Shown: positions 46,814-56,614, numbered from the stretch's first letter. The stretch: 64,000 bases of DNA from JAATGA01 sp047605605 (GCA_047605605.1 JASGFG010000002.1:33727-97726); one strand, 5' to 3'. A program made the numbers and translations. Notes: a model not told the origin generated them from the sequence alone.

Positions 46814-46951
46814 GCGCAGGGCAAGTTTTCCGGGCGGGTGCGGCAATTGTCGCCCCGCCCGCAACCGTTACGCAGAATTGATCTTGCTGCGGCATCAGTG
46901 ACGCGAGGGCGCCGGTTGCCCGACTCGGGCCCCAAGGCTTAGCGTGATCAC

Positions 46952-47605
46952 ATGATGAACCTGTTCTCTCCCCGCCAGACCTATACCAGACCCGAGCGGA
47001 TCAGCGACGGGGTGATCCATGTGGTCGGCACGATCCTGGCTCTGGCCGCGGTGCCGGTGCTGATCACGCTGACGGTGGTGATGCGAGGCGATGCGGCCTC
47101 GGTCACGGGGGCGTCGATCTACGGGGCCAGCCTGATCGTCATGCTGGCCTGTTCGGCGCTCTACAACATCGCCTCGCCCTGCGCCTGGGAAGGGGTGCTG
47201 CGGCGGCTGGACCATTCGGCGATCTATGTAAAGATCGCGGGCACATATTCCGCCTTCGTGCTGATCTCGGGCCAGGGCGCGGCGCTGCTGGCCGGCCTCT
47301 GGGTCGCGGCGCTCGGCGGCGTGGCACTGAAGATCGCGGCGCCCTACAGGTTCCGCTGGATCGGGCTGGCGCTCTATATCGGCATGGGCTGGGCGGGGCT
47401 GGTGGCGGGCTGGCCGATGCTGTCGCACCTGTCCACGCCGGTTCTGGTGCTGGTGGCAACCGGCGGGGTCATCTACACCCTTGGCGTGCCCTTCTACCTG
47501 ATGGCGCGGCTGCCCTATCACATCGCCGTCTGGCACGGCTTTGTCCTGACCGCCAGCGCCGTGCTGTTCGCCGCCGTCCTGACCCATGTGATCGTCAGCA
47601 CCTGA
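46952..47605 (+). CDS. hemolysin III family (PAQR) membrane protein
   Basis: The 217-residue protein has about seven membrane helices. It shows the HlyIII/PAQR-family features: a histidine in DGVIHVVGTILALAAVP, LEW-like RLDHSAIYVKIAGTYSAFVL and the C-terminal PYHIAVWHGFVL histidines. Bacterial members are not proven haemolysins; a membrane hydrolase role is suspected. ATGATG offers two starts, three bases apart. Confidence 0.9.
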   Translation: MMNLFSPRQTYTRPERISDGVIHVVGTILALAAVPVLITLTVVMRGDAASVTGASIYGASLIVMLACSALYNIASPCAWEGVLRRLDHSAIYVKIAGTYSAFVLISGQGAALLAGLWVAALGGVALKIAAPYRFRWIGLALYIGMGWAGLVAGWPMLSHLSTPVLVLVATGGVIYTLGVPFYLMARLPYHIAVWHGFVLTASAVLFAAVLTHVIVST

Positions 47606-47614
47606 CCTGTGCCC

Positions 47615-47676
47615 CCCTTCATCTTGGCCCAAATACCCTGCGGGGGGGTCCGGAGGGGTGCAAAACCCCTCCGGGG
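47615..47676 (+). repeat. 62-bp intergenic repeat, copy 2
   Basis: This copy starts ten bases after the hemolysin III stop and matches the copy at 1349-1410 at 61 of 62 positions. The same 10-bp hairpin closes it. It lies between convergent genes here. Confidence 0.85.
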
Positions 47677-47719
47677 GCGGGCAGGATCACCCCGGCAGGC
47701 AGGCCGGCAGAACCGCCCC

Positions 47720-47998
47720 TCAGGCGATCAGCTTTGCCAGACGCATCGCCACCGCCGGATCGCCCGACAGCTTCAGCTTTCCCGTCGCCATAGCCATCAT
47801 CGGGTTCAGCTTGCCGGTCAGCAGCTTGACCAGATTGTCGCGGCTGATCTTCAGGGTGCAGTCGGTCGCACGGTCGGCGGTCGTTGCATCGCCATCGGCA
47901 AGGACGATCACCCCCTCATCGCCGCAGTCGAATTTCAGCGACCCGGAAAACGGGCTTTCCCGCAGCTTGCGGCCGATACGTTCGGCGATCTCGTCCAT
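47720..47998 (-). CDS. SCP2 sterol-binding-fold protein
   Basis: The 92-residue protein has the sterol carrier protein-2 fold: a short helix (DEIAERIGRKL), strands SLKFDCGDEGVIVLADGDATT, CTLKISRDNLVKLLTGKLNPMMA and the closing GKLKLSGDPAVAMRLAKLI. It would bind a hydrophobic ligand. GGAGAG precedes the ATG at 47998. The ligand is unknown. Confidence 0.88.
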   Translation of the reverse strand: MDEIAERIGRKLRESPFSGSLKFDCGDEGVIVLADGDATTADRATDCTLKISRDNLVKLLTGKLNPMMAMATGKLKLSGDPAVAMRLAKLIA

Positions 47999-48073
47999 GA
48001 CTCTCTCCATCTTGCAGCTGCAGAATGACGGGAAAGGGTGAATGATCCAACACCTCCGCTGCGTCACGAAGCG

Positions 48074-48103
48074 AAAAGGGCCGCCCCGAGGGACGGCCCT
48101 TTC
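48074..48103 (-). terminator. terminator after argG
   Basis: On the minus strand AAAGGGCCGTCC and GGGCGGCCCTTT pair around a CTCG loop, followed by TCGC. It lies about 20 bases after the argG stop and could work both ways. Confidence 0.75.
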
Positions 48104-48121
48104 CGCACATTTCCGGGCGGA

Positions 48122-49354
48122 TCAGCCCTTTTTCGCCACCCGCGCATTGCGCGTCGCGATCAGCTTCAGCCGCAGCGCGTTCAGGTGGATGAAGCCCGCG
48201 GCATCCCGCTGGTCATAGGCGCCCGCATCCTCTTCAAAGGTCACATGCTTTTCGCTGTAGAGCGATTCGTCCGACCACCGCGCCACGACCCGCGCCACAC
48301 CCTTGTAAAGCTTCAGCTTTACCGTGCCCGACACATGGTCCTGCGTCTTGTCGATCAGCGCCTGCAGCGCCTCGCGCTCAGGCGAGAACCAGAAACCGTT
48401 GTAGATCAGTTCCGCATAACGCGGCATGATCGAATCCTTCAGGTGGCCCGCGCCGCTGTCCAGCGTGATCTGTTCGATCCCCCGGTGTGCGGCCAAAAGA
48501 ATGGCGCCGCCGGGGGTTTCGTAAAGCCCTCGCGACTTCATCCCGACGAAACGGTTTTCCACGAAATCCAGCAGGCCGATGCCATGCTTGCCGCCCAGCT
48601 CGTTCAGCCGGGTCAGGATCGTGGCGGGCGACAGCGCCTCGCCGTTGATCGACACGGCATCGCCGCGCTCGAACCCGATCTCGATATATTCGGCCTCGTT
48701 CGGCGCATCCTCGACCGCGACGATGCGCTGCGCGACGTAATCGGGCGCCTCGATGGCCGGGTTTTCCAGCACCGTCCCCTCGGACGAGGTGTGCAGCAGG
48801 TTAGCGTCGACCGAGAACGGCGCCTCGCCCCGCTTGTTCTTGGCGATCGGGATCTGGTTCTGTTCGGCAAATTCCAGCAGACGGGTCCGGCTGGTCAGAT
48901 CCCACAGCCGCCAGGGGGCGATCACCTTGATCGACGGGTCCAGCGCCGCGACCCCCAGTTCGAACCGCACCTGGTCGTTGCCCTTGCCGGTCGCGCCATG
49001 GGCCACGGCATCGGCGCCGGTCGCCTGCGCGATTTCCACCAGATGCTTGGCGATCAGGGGCCGCGCGATGGAGGTGCCCAGCAGATATTCCCCCTCGTAG
49101 ACCGCATTGGCGCGGAACATCGGGAAGACGAAGTCGCGCACGAATTCCTCGCGCACATCCAGGATGTGGATGTTTTCCGGCTTGATACCCAGCATCAGGG
49201 CCTTTTCGCGCGCCGGTTCCAGCTCCTCTCCCTGGCCCAGATCGGCGGTAAAGGTCACCACCTCGCAGCCGTATTCGGTTTGCAGCCATTTCAGGATGAT
49301 CGAGGTGTCGAGGCCGCCGGAATAGGCCAGCACCACTTTCTTCGGATTGGACAT
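48122..49354 (-). CDS. argG: argininosuccinate synthase
   Basis: The 410-residue enzyme joins citrulline and aspartate with ATP in arginine synthesis. It has the N-type ATP pyrophosphatase loop [28 protein letters not shown] and the substrate segment [19 protein letters not shown] six bases before the ATG at 49354 chooses that start over one four codons upstream. It is monocistronic with a clear terminator. Confidence 0.97.
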   Translation of the reverse strand: MSNPKKVVLAYSGGLDTSIILKWLQTEYGCEVVTFTADLGQGEELEPAREKALMLGIKPENIHILDVREEFVRDFVFPMFRANAVYEGEYLLGTSIARPLIAKHLVEIAQATGADAVAHGATGKGNDQVRFELGVAALDPSIKVIAPWRLWDLTSRTRLLEFAEQNQIPIAKNKRGEAPFSVDANLLHTSSEGTVLENPAIEAPDYVAQRIVAVEDAPNEAEYIEIGFERGDAVSINGEALSPATILTRLNELGGKHGIGLLDFVENRFVGMKSRGLYETPGGAILLAAHRGIEQITLDSGAGHLKDSIMPRYAELIYNGFWFSPEREALQALIDKTQDHVSGTVKLKLYKGVARVVARWSDESLYSEKHVTFEEDAGAYDQRDAAGFIHLNALRLKLIATRNARVAKKG

Positions 49355-49477
49355 CGGACGCTCCATCGCGGTTTGGCTGGCGATTAGCGGGAAATGCGGA
49401 AAAGGGCAAGCAAAGCGCCATTGACGGAACGGGGCCAAAGCCGCCAGTCTGCCCGCCGTATGTCTGGAGGACGACGG

Positions 49478-50236
49478 ATGAAGGGCTGGCAGATCTTTCT
49501 GCATTCGGTGCGGCAGGTGACGGGCAATCTGGAAGGGGCGCTGCGCGTCTCGGCCCTGCCTTATGTGATCGCGTTCATCGTGGGGATGGTACTGGTGGGC
49601 GTGAACAACCGCTATGGCCCCGATGCCGCCAATGCCCATGCGGGCGTGTTCAGCCTTGCCTCGCTTCTGTCGCTGGCGGTCAGCATCGCGGTGTCGCTGT
49701 GGATGGCGGTGGCCTGGCATCGGTTCGTGCTGCTGGACGAAAGGCCCGCCGGGTTCGTGCCGCCGTGGAAGGGCGACCGGATGGTGGCCTATTTCCTGAA
49801 CGGGCTAGGCTATGGGCTGGTGATCATCATCGCGGGGGTGATCTGGGCCACCATTGTCGGGCTGGCACTGCGGCCGGTCCTTGCCGGGTCGGCCGTGCTG
49901 ACGGTGATCGTGATGGCGCTGCTGGTGCAACTGCCGATCCTGACGGTGGCGCTGCGGCTGGCGACGGCACTGCCGGGGGCGGCGGTCGGCGATGCGCGCG
50001 GCTTTCTGGCGGGCTGGAAGGCGACCGAAGGGCATACCGCCGACATCGCCGTTCTGGCGGTGATCGCGGTGCTGGCGAACCTTGCGCTGGCCCTGCTGGG
50101 CGGGCTGCTGTTTGGCCGGTTCTGGATACTGGCGGCGGCGTGGCAGTTCGTCGCGGGCTGGCTGCTGACCATGATCGGAATCTCGATCCTGACCACGCTT
50201 TACGGCCATTATGTCCAGGGACGGCGGCTGGTCTGA
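49478..50236 (+). CDS. multi-pass membrane protein of unknown function
   Basis: The 252-residue protein has about six hydrophobic helices, for example [12 protein letters not shown] and [18 protein letters not shown], with short polar loops. The loop [14 protein letters not shown] resembles a conserved segment in other alphaproteobacterial membrane proteins of no known role. GGAGG seven bases before the ATG fixes the start. It is divergent from argG and lies 37 bases before ilvA. Confidence 0.78.
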   Translation: MKGWQIFLHSVRQVTGNLEGALRVSALPYVIAFIVGMVLVGVNNRYGPDAANAHAGVFSLASLLSLAVSIAVSLWMAVAWHRFVLLDERPAGFVPPWKGDRMVAYFLNGLGYGLVIIIAGVIWATIVGLALRPVLAGSAVLTVIVMALLVQLPILTVALRLATALPGAAVGDARGFLAGWKATEGHTADIAVLAVIAVLANLALALLGGLLFGRFWILAAAWQFVAGWLLTMIGISILTTLYGHYVQGRRLV

Positions 50237-50273
50237 CCTTGCGCAATCCGCCCCGCTGGTCCATGGCTGGCCC

Positions 50274-51521
50274 ATGACCAGCTTTTCCGATGCCGCCCGT
50301 GCCACCACGCGCGCCCTGCGCGACCTGTTCCCGCGCACCCCGTTGCAGCGGAACGAATACCTGTCGCGCCGATACGATGCCGCGATCTGGCTGAAGCGCG
50401 AGGATCTGACGCCCGTGCGCAGCTACAAGCTGCGCGGCGCGTGGAACGCCATGCGCAAGGTGCGCGCGGCCCATCCGACGCAGCGGCATTTCGTCTGCGC
50501 CAGTGCGGGGAACCATGCACAGGGCATGGCCTTTGCCTGCCGCCACTTCGGGGTGAATGGCACGATCTTCATGCCCGTCACCACACCGCAGCAAAAGATC
50601 GACAAGACCCGCGCCTTTGGCGGCGATGCGGTCCGCATCGTGCTGACCGGCGACTATTTCGACCAGACGCTTGCCGCCTCGCAGGCGTTCTGCGCGGCCG
50701 AGGGGGCGCATTTCCTGGCGCCCTTCGACGATGCAGACGTGATCGAGGGGCAGGCGAGCGTGGGGGTCGAGCTGCTGGAGCAACTGGGCGAGGCGCCGGA
50801 TCTGGTGATCCTGCCCGTCGGCGGGGGCGGCCTTGCCTCGGGCGTGACGAAATATCTGCGCGAGGTGGCGCCGGGCACCGCCTTTCGCTTTGTCGAGCCG
50901 CAGGGCGGCGCCAGCCTGACCGCCGCCCTGAAGGCCGGAGAGCCGGTGAAGATCAACAAGGTCGACAGTTTCGTCGATGGCGCCGCCGTCGCGCGGATCG
51001 GCGATCTGCCCTTTGCCGCGCTGAACTGGGTGCGCCCCGAGGAGGTGCTTCTGGCACCCGAGGACCGCATCTGCGTGACCATGCTGGACATGCTGAACGT
51101 CGAGGGTGTGGTGCTGGAACCCGCGGGCGCCCTGTCGGTCGATGCTCTGCAGGACATGGCCGAGGATATTCGCGGCAAGACCGTGGTTTGCGTCACCTCT
51201 GGCGGGAATTTCGACTTCGAGCGGCTGCCCGAAGTAAAGGAACGGGCGCAGCGCTTTTCTGGTGTGAAGAAATACTTCATCCTGCGGATGCCGCAACGTC
51301 CCGGCGCGCTGCGCGAGTTTCTGGAGATGCTGTCGCCCGACGACGACATCGCGCGGTTTGAATACCTGAAGAAATCCGCGCGGAACTTCGGTTCGATCCT
51401 GCTGGGGATCGAAACGAAGGAGCCTGCGAATTTCACGCGCTTGCAGGACCGGATGGATGCGGCGGGCTTTGCCTGGCGCGACATCACCAATGACGAGCTG
51501 CTGGCGGAATTCCTCATCTGA
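50274..51521 (+). CDS. ilvA: threonine ammonia-lyase (threonine deaminase)
   Basis: The 415-residue pyridoxal-phosphate enzyme makes 2-oxobutyrate for isoleucine. The cofactor lysine is K52 in RSYKLRGAW; the phosphate-binding loop is VGGGGLASG. The C-terminal part (KKYFILRMPQRPGALREFLEML) is one ACT-like regulatory domain, the shorter IlvA form. Isoleucine inhibition is likely but not visible here. Confidence 0.94.
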   Translation: MTSFSDAARATTRALRDLFPRTPLQRNEYLSRRYDAAIWLKREDLTPVRSYKLRGAWNAMRKVRAAHPTQRHFVCASAGNHAQGMAFACRHFGVNGTIFMPVTTPQQKIDKTRAFGGDAVRIVLTGDYFDQTLAASQAFCAAEGAHFLAPFDDADVIEGQASVGVELLEQLGEAPDLVILPVGGGGLASGVTKYLREVAPGTAFRFVEPQGGASLTAALKAGEPVKINKVDSFVDGAAVARIGDLPFAALNWVRPEEVLLAPEDRICVTMLDMLNVEGVVLEPAGALSVDALQDMAEDIRGKTVVCVTSGGNFDFERLPEVKERAQRFSGVKKYFILRMPQRPGALREFLEMLSPDDDIARFEYLKKSARNFGSILLGIETKEPANFTRLQDRMDAAGFAWRDITNDELLAEFLI

Positions 51522-51564
51522 CGCGGCAGGAATGCCCGGGACCCCGGCACCTGGCGAAACCCGC

Positions 51565-51891
51565 CTAACCCTCCAGCGCGGTTTCCAGCCCGTTCATGAA
51601 GGCGGTGCGCGTGGCAAGGAACCGCGCGGCGATGGCGGCCAGGTCGATCGGCTGATCAGCGGCGGCCAGACGCTCGGCCTCGGAACAGCTGCCGGCCAGA
51701 TCGCGGAACCCCAGGTTCAGCGCCGCGCCTTTCAGGAAATGCAGATCCTCGACCACGCTGCGCTGCCGGCCATTTCGGCCAAGCCGCGAGATGACCTCAT
51801 CCGCTTCCTGAAGGAACAAGACCACAACCTCGCCGAAATCGTCATAGCCGATCTCGTCCCGCAATTCCCTTACCCGAGTCCAGTCGATCAT
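51565..51891 (-). CDS. single-domain Hpt phosphotransfer protein
   Basis: The 108-residue all-helical protein has H51 in DLHFLKGAALNLGF, the Hpt phosphorylation motif. Such proteins relay phosphate between response regulators and hybrid kinases. It has no other domain. It is divergent, 148 bases apart, from the receiver-phosphatase gene, a likely partner by position. Confidence 0.88.
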   Translation of the reverse strand: MIDWTRVRELRDEIGYDDFGEVVVLFLQEADEVISRLGRNGRQRSVVEDLHFLKGAALNLGFRDLAGSCSEAERLAAADQPIDLAAIAARFLATRTAFMNGLETALEG

Positions 51892-52039
51892 GGCCCGCCC
51901 CGATACGCCGCCCTGGCCGTATCTTGGCGCCGACCGCTTAACGAAACGTGTCGGACGGCTGCCCCTGAGGCAATTTCGCGTTCACCTCGCCTTAACCCGC
52001 GCCTGCGAGAACCGCCTCAAGGTGTCGAGTGAGGGGTGA

Positions 52040-53302
52040 ATGCAGGCGGATTCCGTCCAGATCGCGGCAGGCGGCAGCGCCGATCCGGCAATGCCCGTCC
52101 ACGTTCTGGTCGTGGACGACAGCCGGGCACAGCGGATGATGCTGGCGATGCAGCTTGCCCGCTGGGGCTATGCCGTCACGCAGGCCGGATCGGGAGAGGA
52201 GGCCATGTTCCTCTGCCTGTCGCAATCCTTTGACATCGTGGTCAGCGACTGGATGATGCCGGGCATGTCGGGCGTCGAATTCTGCCACGCCTTCCGCGCC
52301 CTGCCGCGCGAAGGCTATGGCTATTTCATCCTGCTGACCTCCAAGACCGAAAAGGACGAGATTGCCGACGGGCTGGAAGGCGGGGCCGACGATTTCGTCC
52401 CGAAACCCGTCAGCGCCAATGAACTGCGCGCGCGCCTGCGCGCCGGGGAACGCATTCTGGGGATGCAGCGCGAACTGGTCGAAAAGAACCGCCTGATCGG
52501 CTCCACGCTGGAGGAATTGCGCAAGCTCTACGATTCGCTCGACCGCGACCTGATCGAGGCGCGCAAGCTGCAACAGACACTGGTGCGCGACCATTTCCGC
52601 AAATTCGCCGGGGGGACGGCATCGCTTCTTCTGCGCCCCTCGGGGCATGTCGGCGGCGATCTGGTGGGCAGCTTTCCGATCTCGCCCACGCGGGTGGCGC
52701 TTTATTCGGTGGATGTGTCGGGCCATGGCGTCGCCTCGGCGATGATGACGGCGCGGCTGGCGGGGCTGTTGTCGGGGGCCTCGCCCGAACAGAACATCGC
52801 GCTTACCTCCGGCAAAGGGGGCGGCGGCGCCTGGCCGCCCGAGGTGGTGGCCGCGCGGCTGAACCGCCTGATGATCGAGGATTTGCAGGTCGACCAGTAT
52901 TTCACCCTGGCCTATGCCGAGGTCGACCTTTCCTCCGGCCAGGTCTGGCTGGTGCAGGCGGGCCATCCCCATCCGATGATCCTGCGCCATGGCGGCGGGG
53001 TCGAGGTTCTGGGGACGGGCGGCCTGCCCATCGGACTGATCGAAGGCGCCCGCTATGAGCGCATCACCGCGCAGCTTGCCCCGGGCGACCGGCTGTTCCT
53101 GATATCGGACGGAGTGACCGAATGCCCCGGACCGCGCGGCGACCTGGGCGAGGACGGGCTGGCCGCGATCCTGTCGGACAATGCCGCGCTGGAAAGCCCC
53201 GCCCTGCTGGACGCCCTGTTGTGGGAGCTGAACCGTTTCGCCGGGGGGCGCGATTTTCCCGACGATGTGTCGGGCGTCATCTTCGACTATCTCGGCCCGT
53301 AA
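52040..53302 (+). CDS. receiver domain fused to SpoIIE/PP2C phosphatase
   Basis: The 420-residue protein has an N-terminal receiver (D26/D27, phospho-acceptor D70 in VVSDWMMPG, T100, K122), a coiled-coil linker at 140-180 and a SpoIIE-type phosphatase. The phosphatase metal motifs are HVGGDLVG (D207), SVDVSGHG (D225), ISDGVTE and DDVSGV. In Rhodobacter capsulatus, RbaY has this build and acts on an anti-anti-sigma factor in a partner switch affecting gene transfer agent production and stationary survival. GAGGGG precedes the ATG. No rbaV or rbaW is nearby. Confidence 0.92.
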   Translation: MQADSVQIAAGGSADPAMPVHVLVVDDSRAQRMMLAMQLARWGYAVTQAGSGEEAMFLCLSQSFDIVVSDWMMPGMSGVEFCHAFRALPREGYGYFILLTSKTEKDEIADGLEGGADDFVPKPVSANELRARLRAGERILGMQRELVEKNRLIGSTLEELRKLYDSLDRDLIEARKLQQTLVRDHFRKFAGGTASLLLRPSGHVGGDLVGSFPISPTRVALYSVDVSGHGVASAMMTARLAGLLSGASPEQNIALTSGKGGGGAWPPEVVAARLNRLMIEDLQVDQYFTLAYAEVDLSSGQVWLVQAGHPHPMILRHGGGVEVLGTGGLPIGLIEGARYERITAQLAPGDRLFLISDGVTECPGPRGDLGEDGLAAILSDNAALESPALLDALLWELNRFAGGRDFPDDVSGVIFDYLGP

Positions 53303-53733
53303 AGCCCCCGCGCCAGCATCGCCCTGTCGCCGTCGGTCGCCAGCAGTGCCAGCCCTTCCTCTGCCCGCATCCAGACGGCGGTATGCCCCGCTTCGGACGG
53401 TGGGCCAAGGCGCATCACCGGCCGCGCCAGATAGACGGTGCAGAGCTTTTCTGCCCAAAGGTCGTATTCCGGCATATAGGTGAACCGCCGGAACGCGCCG
53501 ATGCGGCGGCGGATTTCCACCCGCCAGCCGGTTTCCTCGAACACCTCGCGGTGCAGGGCGGCGACGGGATGTTCGCCCGGATCAATTCCGCCGCCGGGCA
53601 ACTGGAACTCGGGCAGCGGGCTTTGCTGGAATGTGGTCAGCAGGGCATCCCCGTCCAGGCAGACGGCATAGACGCCTGCACGGCGGCGGTATTTCTGTCC
53701 CTTCCTGGGTGATTCGCCATAGCGCCGGATCAT
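53287..53733 (-). CDS. NUDIX hydrolase
   Basis: The 148-residue protein has a complete NUDIX box: GGGIDPGEHPVAALHREV, then FEETGW, with the metal-binding glutamates. NUDIX enzymes hydrolyse nucleoside diphosphate derivatives; the substrate is unknown. It ends inside the last 16 bases of the phosphatase gene (convergent overlap). It is divergent from hslO. Confidence 0.9.
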   Translation of the reverse strand: MIRRYGESPRKGQKYRRRAGVYAVCLDGDALLTTFQQSPLPEFQLPGGGIDPGEHPVAALHREVFEETGWRVEIRRRIGAFRRFTYMPEYDLWAEKLCTVYLARPVMRLGPPSEAGHTAVWMRAEEGLALLATDGDRAMLARGLYGPR

Positions 53734-53822
53734 CCTGCCCCCTTGGTCTGCGGATTGGCGCACCTATATTGGCGCCGAACATGAAACCCGGTATGCCTTA
53801 TCGGGTATTTTCAGGAAACCCC

Positions 53823-54821
53823 ATGACCATCGGATCGCAACTCGCCTGGGACGATACCGTCCTGCCCTTTCAGCTTGACGCCTCGGACATCCGCGGCCGT
53901 ATCGCCCGGCTGGACAGCGCGCTGGACCAGATACTGAAGCAGCACGACTATCCCCCGGTGATCGAGGCGCTGGTGGCCGAGGCCGCGGTTCTGACCGCGC
54001 TGATCGGCCAGTCGGTCAAGCTGCGCTGGAAACTGTCGCTGCAAATCCGCGGCAAGGGCGCGGCACGACTGATCGCGACCGATTATTACGGCCCGACCGA
54101 AGAGGGCGAACCCGCGCGCATCCGCGCCTATGCCAGCTATGACGCCGACCGGCTGGAGGCCGAGGCCGATCCGTTCGGCCAGATCGGCGAGGGCTTCTTT
54201 GCGGTGATGATCGACCAGGGCGAGGGGATGCTGCCGTATCAGGGCTTTACCCCCATCGCCGGGGGGTCGCTGTCGGCCTGCGCGGAAACCTATTTCGCCC
54301 AGTCCGAACAGCTGCCCACCCGGTTCGCGGTGGCCTTCGGGCAGATCCAGCATCCGGGCGGCCAGTCCCATTGGCGCGCGGGCGGGATCATGCTGCAACA
54401 CATGCCGCAGAGCGGCGGCGTCCGGGCCGAGGAAGGCTCGGGCGAGGGGGGGCTGCTGACCCATTCGGACATCCTGTCGGGTGCCGCGAGCGAGGACTGG
54501 AACCGCTCCGGCGTCTTGCTGGACACGGTGGAGGATCTGGAACTGATCGACCCGGCGCTTCAGCCGACGGACCTGCTGATCCGGCTGTTCCACGAGGAGG
54601 GCCCGCGCGTGTTCGAGGCCCAGCCGATCCGGTTCGGCTGCACCTGTTCCGAGGAAAAGGTGCGCTCGACCATGTCCATCTACAGCCAGAAGGACATACG
54701 CCGGATGACCACGCCCCAGGGCCTTGTCACCGCCGATTGCCAGTTCTGCGGCGCGCATTACGACATGGACCCGAAAACCCTGGGCTTTGAAGCCGAAGGC
54801 GCCTCGGGCAAGCCGGCGTGA
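53823..54821 (+). CDS. hslO: Hsp33 redox-regulated chaperone
   Basis: The 332-residue protein is a holdase switched on by oxidation and heat. The four zinc-binding cysteines are in the C-terminal FGCTCSEEK and CQFCGAHY (CxC and CxxC). AGGAAACCCC precedes the ATG at 53823; an ATG at 53781 would add 14 residues. It leads an operon with a NUDIX gene and cca, each joined by a GTGA overlap. Confidence 0.94.
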   Translation: MTIGSQLAWDDTVLPFQLDASDIRGRIARLDSALDQILKQHDYPPVIEALVAEAAVLTALIGQSVKLRWKLSLQIRGKGAARLIATDYYGPTEEGEPARIRAYASYDADRLEAEADPFGQIGEGFFAVMIDQGEGMLPYQGFTPIAGGSLSACAETYFAQSEQLPTRFAVAFGQIQHPGGQSHWRAGGIMLQHMPQSGGVRAEEGSGEGGLLTHSDILSGAASEDWNRSGVLLDTVEDLELIDPALQPTDLLIRLFHEEGPRVFEAQPIRFGCTCSEEKVRSTMSIYSQKDIRRMTTPQGLVTADCQFCGAHYDMDPKTLGFEAEGASGKPA

Positions 54822-55417
54822 CGGCCGGGCCTGCCGAAGACAGATTGCGCCGGGCGTTGACGCGCCCGGCGTCGCCGTCTTCGGATTTCGACCTGAATGC
54901 CGGTCATCGGCCGCAGGGCCGCAGCTTGCGGCAGGCGGGGGTGCTGGTCGCCGTCTGGCTGCGCCCCGAAGGCGCGCGGGTGATCCTGACCCAACGCTCG
55001 CCGCAGTTGAAGCATCACCCCGGACAGGTGGCCTTTGCCGGCGGCAAGGTCGATCCGGGCGACGACGGCCCCGTCGGCGCCGCCCTGCGCGAGGCGCAGG
55101 AAGAGATCGGTCTGCCCCCGGATCTGGTCGAGGTTCTGGGCACCCTGCCCGCGCATGAAACCGTCACCGGATTCAGCGTGACGCCGGTTCTGGGCTTGAT
55201 CCGCCAGGATTTCCACCCCGTGGCAGAGGCCGGCGAGGTGGCCGAAGTGTTCACCGTCCCGCTGTCGCATGTTCTGGACCGCAGCCGCTATCGCATCGAG
55301 AGGCGGCGCTGGCAGGGGGCGTGGCGGCAATATTATGTCGTGCCCTGGGGGCCTTATTATATCTGGGGTGCGACGGCGCGGATGCTGCGCGCCCTGGCAG
55401 AACAGGTGGCGCGGTGA
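54818..55417 (+). CDS. CoA pyrophosphatase-like NUDIX hydrolase
   Basis: The 199-residue protein resembles NudL/CoA diphosphatases. The extended signature is LKHHPGQVAFAGGKVDPGDD, followed by REAQEEIGL, typical of enzymes that split CoA to phosphopantetheine and 3',5'-ADP. The start is a GTG that overlaps the hslO stop. It overlaps cca in the same way. Confidence 0.9.
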   Translation: MTAGPAEDRLRRALTRPASPSSDFDLNAGHRPQGRSLRQAGVLVAVWLRPEGARVILTQRSPQLKHHPGQVAFAGGKVDPGDDGPVGAALREAQEEIGLPPDLVEVLGTLPAHETVTGFSVTPVLGLIRQDFHPVAEAGEVAEVFTVPLSHVLDRSRYRIERRRWQGAWRQYYVVPWGPYYIWGATARMLRALAEQVAR

Positions 55418-56556
55418 AGGTCGCGGGCGACTGGCTTTCGGCGCCCGGCTTTCAGGCGCTTTGCGCCGCGCTGGAGGCGCGGGGGTTCCGCGCCCTGGCC
55501 GTGGGCGGCTGCGTGCGCAATGCGATCCTGGGCCAGCCGGTGGCGGATGTGGACATCTCGACCGATGCCTTGCCCGAAATCGTCTCTGATATTGCCGAAA
55601 AGGCCGGTTTCCGCGTGGTGCCAACCGGGATCGAACATGGAACCGTCACCGTCCTTGCCAAGGGCGTGCCCTATGAGGTGACGACCTTTCGCCGCGATGT
55701 GGAAACCGACGGGCGGCGGGCGGTCGTGGCGTTTTCGACACGCATCGAGGAAGATGCCGCGCGGCGCGATCTGACGATGAACGCGCTTTACGTCGATGCC
55801 GGCGGCGATCTGGTCGATCCGCTGGACGGCCTGCCCGACCTGCTGGCCCGGCGCGTCCGCTTTGTCGGGGATGCCGACGCCCGCATCCGCGAGGATTACC
55901 TGCGCATCCTGCGTTTCTTCCGCTTTCACGCCTGGTATGCCGATCCCGGTGGCGGTTTCGATCCCGAAGGTCTGGCCGCCTGCGCCGCCAATTCCGCCGG
56001 AACAGAGACGCTTTCGCGCGAACGCATCGGGGCAGAGGTGAAAAAGCTGCTGTCGGCCCCCGACCCTGCGCCTGCGCTTTCCACCATGGCGCGGGCCGGG
56101 GTGCTGGCCCATGTCCTGCCCGGCGCCGACCCGCGGGACATGGCGGTTCTTGTCGATCTGGAAGGCGACATACCGCCCCGCTGGCTGCGCCGTCTGGCGG
56201 CCCTGGGGGCGACGGATGCCGCCGACCGCCTGCGCCTGTCGCGGGCCGAGGCGGCGGATCTGGACCGCCTGCGCAATGGGATCACCGGCACCTTCGCCCC
56301 GGCAGCACTCGGCTGGATGCTGGGGGAGGATCTGGGCGCCGATGCCGTCCTTGTCCGCGCGGCGCTGATGGAATCCTGTCCGCCCCCTGGCTGGCAGGGC
56401 GAGGTGACGCGCGGTGCGGCGGCCCGCCTGCCCGTGACCGCCGCCGACCTGATGCCCGCCCTCTCTGGCCCCGCGCTTGGCCGGCGGCTGAAGGAGATCG
56501 AGGTGCGCTGGCTCGCCTCGGACCTGCGGCTGACGCGGGATGACCTGCTGGCGTAA
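55414..56556 (+). CDS. cca: CCA tRNA nucleotidyltransferase / poly(A) polymerase family
   Basis: The 380-residue class II nucleotidyltransferase adds or repairs the 3' CCA of tRNAs. VGGCVRNAILGQPVADVDIST holds the glycine motif and the catalytic DxD; the usual VRD is VRN here. RRDLTMNALY and the EDYLRILRFFRFHA segment follow. The start is a GTG overlapping the NUDIX stop. A pcnB role is the alternative. Confidence 0.92.
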   Translation: MKVAGDWLSAPGFQALCAALEARGFRALAVGGCVRNAILGQPVADVDISTDALPEIVSDIAEKAGFRVVPTGIEHGTVTVLAKGVPYEVTTFRRDVETDGRRAVVAFSTRIEEDAARRDLTMNALYVDAGGDLVDPLDGLPDLLARRVRFVGDADARIREDYLRILRFFRFHAWYADPGGGFDPEGLAACAANSAGTETLSRERIGAEVKKLLSAPDPAPALSTMARAGVLAHVLPGADPRDMAVLVDLEGDIPPRWLRRLAALGATDAADRLRLSRAEAADLDRLRNGITGTFAPAALGWMLGEDLGADAVLVRAALMESCPPPGWQGEVTRGAAARLPVTAADLMPALSGPALGRRLKEIEVRWLASDLRLTRDDLLA

Positions 56557-56614
56557 CGGTTTTCCTTTGCGGGAAAATCGCCTATATCCCACGGGCAACC
56601 CCCCGAGGCTTTTC

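Noticed and set aside
46835..46862. Possible hairpin after the malic enzyme gene
   Set aside because: GGGCGGG and CCCGCCC can pair but with a poor inner stem and no T-run, so I did not call a terminator.
44471..46864. A 797-codon minus-strand frame opposite the malic enzyme
   Set aside because: The plus-strand gene has all motifs and a good ribosome-binding site; the opposite frame has none.
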